Shown: positions 7,002 through 8,380 of the stretch, piece after piece | Numbering within the stretch: position 1 is the first letter of the stretch | How the letters are laid out: each line of letters begins with the position of its first letter | Source: JAZRUY01 sp045598845 | GTDB lineage: Bacteria; Verrucomicrobiota; Lentisphaeria; Victivallales; Victivallaceae | Reading direction: 5' to 3' | DNA: 8,380 nt | Assembly (NCBI GenBank): GCA_045598845.1 | Contig: JAZRUY010000148.1 | Location: forward strand, 1 to 8,380 | Translations under genes and position numbers: made by a program | Notes under the pieces: generated by a model | The model's input: only the letters and a program-made list of their open reading frames with translations | Told to the model about the DNA's origin: nothing | Database searches by the model: none

Positions 7002-7013
7002 TGCCTTTTGGCA
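7002..7013. terminator. Weak hairpin between convergent genes, possible two-way terminator
   Basis: TGCC TTTT GGCA forms a perfect four-base stem with a four-base loop inside the 13-base gap between the convergent helicase gene and the minus-strand gene. A wider alternative pairs AATTGC (6993-6998) with GCAATT (7011-7016). Neither is followed by a clean T run, so a real terminator function is doubtful; it is the only candidate in the gap. Confidence 0.25.
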
Positions 7014-7014
7014 A

Positions 7015-7644
7015 TTACTGATTGCTTTTACCGCATAAATTGTTCATCAGTTCGCTGATTTGCGGTTTCATCATTTCCAGCATGGCGATATTCTTTTTCA
7101 CTGTGCCGGCGAGACTGCGCCGTCTGGCAAGTATATTCTCCAGCGCGGCGGAAAGCGCGCCGATATCGGCGATGCAGCGTTTTCCCAGCGCCAGTTTCAG
7201 ACCGTGTTCGGATTTTTCGTCCGTATCCACGAAATCAGCCGCTCTGGCCAGCAATTTCCCGAGTGCGCAGGAAACCCCGAGAGTCAGCGGATCGAGTGTC
7301 ATGGGCAGACCGGATATAACCGCGTTCCATTCCGTCGCCATGGCATCCAGCCGTTCCACGATGTTTTCCCCCGGCATCCGGTGATTTCTCCGCTCCGGTT
7401 CCTGGTTTTCGTTTTCTTCCCGGATGATGAAACGCTCCCGTAATGATTCCGGCGACTCTCCCGGCGGAATTAAATCCGGGACGGAAGCCAGACGGTTGAA
7501 CATTATTTCGTCTTCTCCGGGCAGATCAAGACAGGTTTCCAGTTCGGAAAAATAACAGTTTATCCGCCGCTCGTCACGACGGATTTCCCGTTCCCAGCGG
7601 CGTTCGTCCCAGTTTTCGGTGCCGGCGAGGCTCCAGTTATCCAT
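7015..7644 (-). CDS. Unknown helical cytoplasmic protein downstream of rsfS
   Basis: I do not recognise a family for this 209-residue protein. No signal peptide or membrane segment is visible. The N-terminus is rich in Trp, Arg and Glu (ENWDERRWEREIRRDERR, about 10-27), a likely charged helix. A linker of low order follows (about 55-95, with PPGESPES and a Glu/Asn/Arg-rich run). The C-terminal half (about 95-205) is predicted helical with regular hydrophobic spacing (IVERLDAMATEWNAVI, LGKLLARAADF, IGALSAALENILARR, IAMLEMMKPQISELMNNL), like a helical bundle or coiled coil. ATG 7644 lies two bases after the rsfS stop and has no Shine-Dalgarno sequence, so translation probably depends on coupling to rsfS. 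This suggests co-expression with nadD and rsfS, but it does not prove a ribosomal role. The plus-strand frames across the same region have no coding support. Confidence 0.72.
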   Translation of the reverse strand: MDNWSLAGTENWDERRWEREIRRDERRINCYFSELETCLDLPGEDEIMFNRLASVPDLIPPGESPESLRERFIIREENENQEPERRNHRMPGENIVERLDAMATEWNAVISGLPMTLDPLTLGVSCALGKLLARAADFVDTDEKSEHGLKLALGKRCIADIGALSAALENILARRRSLAGTVKKNIAMLEMMKPQISELMNNLCGKSNQ

Positions 7645-7646
7645 GA

Positions 7647-8030
7647 TTATTTGCGTTTGGCTATTTCCGCCACCGCTTCCGGGCAGGGCGGTTCACCCCA
7701 CAATCCTTCCAGATTGTATTTGTCGCGGTTTTCGGGAGTCATGATATGCACGATTACGGTGCCGAAATCGAGCAGTACCCATCCGCTGCCGCTGTCGCCT
7801 GATTCCGCCAGCGGACGTATTCCGAGTTCTTCGCGCGCCTGTCTCGCCGTGTAACTTACCAGCGCGTTCAGCTGCGGCTGCGAATTCGCGGTTGCGATGA
7901 CGAAGAAATCCGTAACCGACGAGCCTGCGGAAATATTGAGGCTTATGGTGTTTTCCGCTTTTTTATCATTTAGTTTATCTACGCAGAATTCCGCTAACCG
8001 CGCGGGAGAAATCGCTTTTTTTCCGTTCAT
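7647..8030 (-). CDS. rsfS: Ribosomal silencing factor RsfS (RsfA/Iojap family)
   Basis: This 127-residue protein has the normal length and signatures of the family: TDFFVIATANSQPQLNALV (40-58), the GIRPLAESG segment (70-78), GWVLLDFGTVIVHIM (83-97) and YNLEGLWG (105-112). RsfS binds ribosomal protein L14 (uL14) on the large subunit and blocks joining with the small subunit, lowering translation when nutrients are scarce. It lies just after nadD on the same strand, a pairing found in many bacteria. The ATG at 8030 is well placed, with AAGGAG seven bases upstream. The protein ends in AKRK, and its stop is two bases before the start of the next gene. The family call is firm. Confidence 0.95.
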   Translation of the reverse strand: MNGKKAISPARLAEFCVDKLNDKKAENTISLNISAGSSVTDFFVIATANSQPQLNALVSYTARQAREELGIRPLAESGDSGSGWVLLDFGTVIVHIMTPENRDKYNLEGLWGEPPCPEAVAEIAKRK

Positions 8031-8037
8031 CCTTCAA

Positions 8038-8043
8038 CTCCTT
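8038..8043 (-). promoter_or_regulatory. Shine-Dalgarno sequence of rsfS, overlapping the nadD stop
   Basis: On the minus strand the junction reads TAAGGAGTTGAAGGATG. The AAGGAG begins within the TAA stop of nadD (8042-8044) and is seven bases from the rsfS ATG at 8030. It is the strongest ribosome binding site on the minus strand and ties rsfS translation closely to nadD. Confidence 0.75.
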
Positions 8044-8380
8044 ACAGGTAAAGCCGGTGCGACCGGATATATTCCGCCACCGGTCCGGTTATACCGCTTA
8101 TAATATGCTCTCCGTTATGTATTTTTGCCAATTCCGGCCGTATATCATGCGAGGATACCGCCGACATTTCACCGTTAAGCCGGCCGGTCAGCAGTTTTTC
8201 CGCAGTCTTTTCCGGCCAGTTTCTTCTTATGATTTCCTCATCGTTTTCTCCGTCCGCGCCAGTCCGCGGGTAATACAGTATTTCGAATTCTTCCGCCAGT
8301 TCCGCCGCCCGGTGCCAGGTGTGCAGCATCCGCATTTCATCCCCGCCGATCAGCAGTTGCAGCCGGTGTCCGCCGCCCAG
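8042..8380 (-). CDS. nadD: Nicotinate-nucleotide adenylyltransferase NadD, C-terminal part (5' end outside window)
   Basis: The frame is open to the window edge, giving about 112 C-terminal residues; an internal ATG at 8335 is not the true start because homologous sequence continues before it. LQLLIGGDEMRMLHTWHRA fits the NadD core around the substrate-binding GxD and Trp. EILYYPRTG corresponds to the usual strand ending in an Arg-Pro-Gly-like turn. SSHDIR then fits the ISSTxIR nucleotidyltransferase motif, and VAEYIRSHRLYL is the typical C-terminal ending. NadD joins nicotinate mononucleotide to AMP from ATP in NAD synthesis. The N-terminal GGxFDPxHxGH ATP-binding motif lies outside the window. 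In SSHDIR a His replaces the usual Thr. Position next to rsfS strengthens the call. Confidence 0.85.
   Translation of the reverse strand: MGGGHRLQLLIGGDEMRMLHTWHRAAELAEEFEILYYPRTGADGENDEEIIRRNWPEKTAEKLLTGRLNGEMSAVSSHDIRPELAKIHNGEHIISGITGPVAEYIRSHRLYL

Noticed and set aside
7060..7443. Plus-strand 127-residue open frame opposite the unknown gene after rsfS
   Set aside because: The minus-strand frame fits the operon spacing with rsfS and has a helical composition; the plus frame has no ribosome binding site or recognisable motif.
1..8380. High frequency of TTCCGG/CCGG words
   Set aside because: Explained by common Ser-Gly and Pro/Arg/Gly codons in frame; no spacing pattern or array is seen, so no repeat or site family is called.
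1..8380. Search for tRNA, rRNA, CRISPR, insertion sequence, toxin-antitoxin or anti-phage system
   Set aside because: Nearly all bases are covered by coding genes. No transposase, inverted-end pair, regular repeat or RNA-gene fold was recognised, and the XPB-like helicase has no nuclease or defence partner beside it.

Overview
The window looks like chromosomal DNA of a bacterium from the PVC superphylum, most plausibly Lentisphaerota (Victivallales-like) or Verrucomicrobiota. This is an inference from gene content. The first 4.3 kb hold a cassette of prepilin-like genes ending in a roughly 1,080-residue member, which recalls the four-gene 'Verru_Chthon' cassettes described in Verrucomicrobia. 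One prepilin also has a non-glycine residue before its FTLxE cleavage motif, which from memory is common in Lentisphaerota. No rRNA, tRNA, CRISPR, insertion sequence or phage gene is visible.

Layout. On the plus strand from 1 to 7001, six genes lie head to tail: (1) the 3' end of a probable minor pseudopilin; (2) a GspJ/PulJ-like prepilin; (3) a giant GspK/cassette-A-like prepilin protein; (4) an RluA-family RNA pseudouridine synthase with an S4 domain; (5) a 106-residue two-helix membrane protein of unknown function; (6) an XPB/Rad25-type superfamily 2 helicase. Spacing is tight throughout. Genes 4/5 and 5/6 are joined by TAATG stop-start overlaps, so the run probably forms one operon whose promoter lies upstream of the window. 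On the minus strand, converging on it, are nadD (5' end cut by the window edge), rsfS and an unrecognised 209-residue helical protein, again closely packed and probably co-transcribed. The two units end 13 bases apart.

How the genes may work together. The prepilin genes would supply pseudopilin-like subunits of a type II secretion or type IV pilus-like machine, with the large protein as a likely tip or exported component. Genes 4 to 6 are nucleic-acid housekeeping functions (RNA modification, DNA unwinding or repair) with no evident link to the secretion cassette. nadD-rsfS is a widespread bacterial pairing (NAD synthesis and ribosome silencing).

Base composition changes along the plus-strand unit: hand-counted 60-base lines give about 35-40% GC inside the large prepilin gene and about 60-72% GC in the membrane protein and helicase genes. 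Apart from the 13-base convergent gap and small gene junctions there is almost no non-coding DNA.
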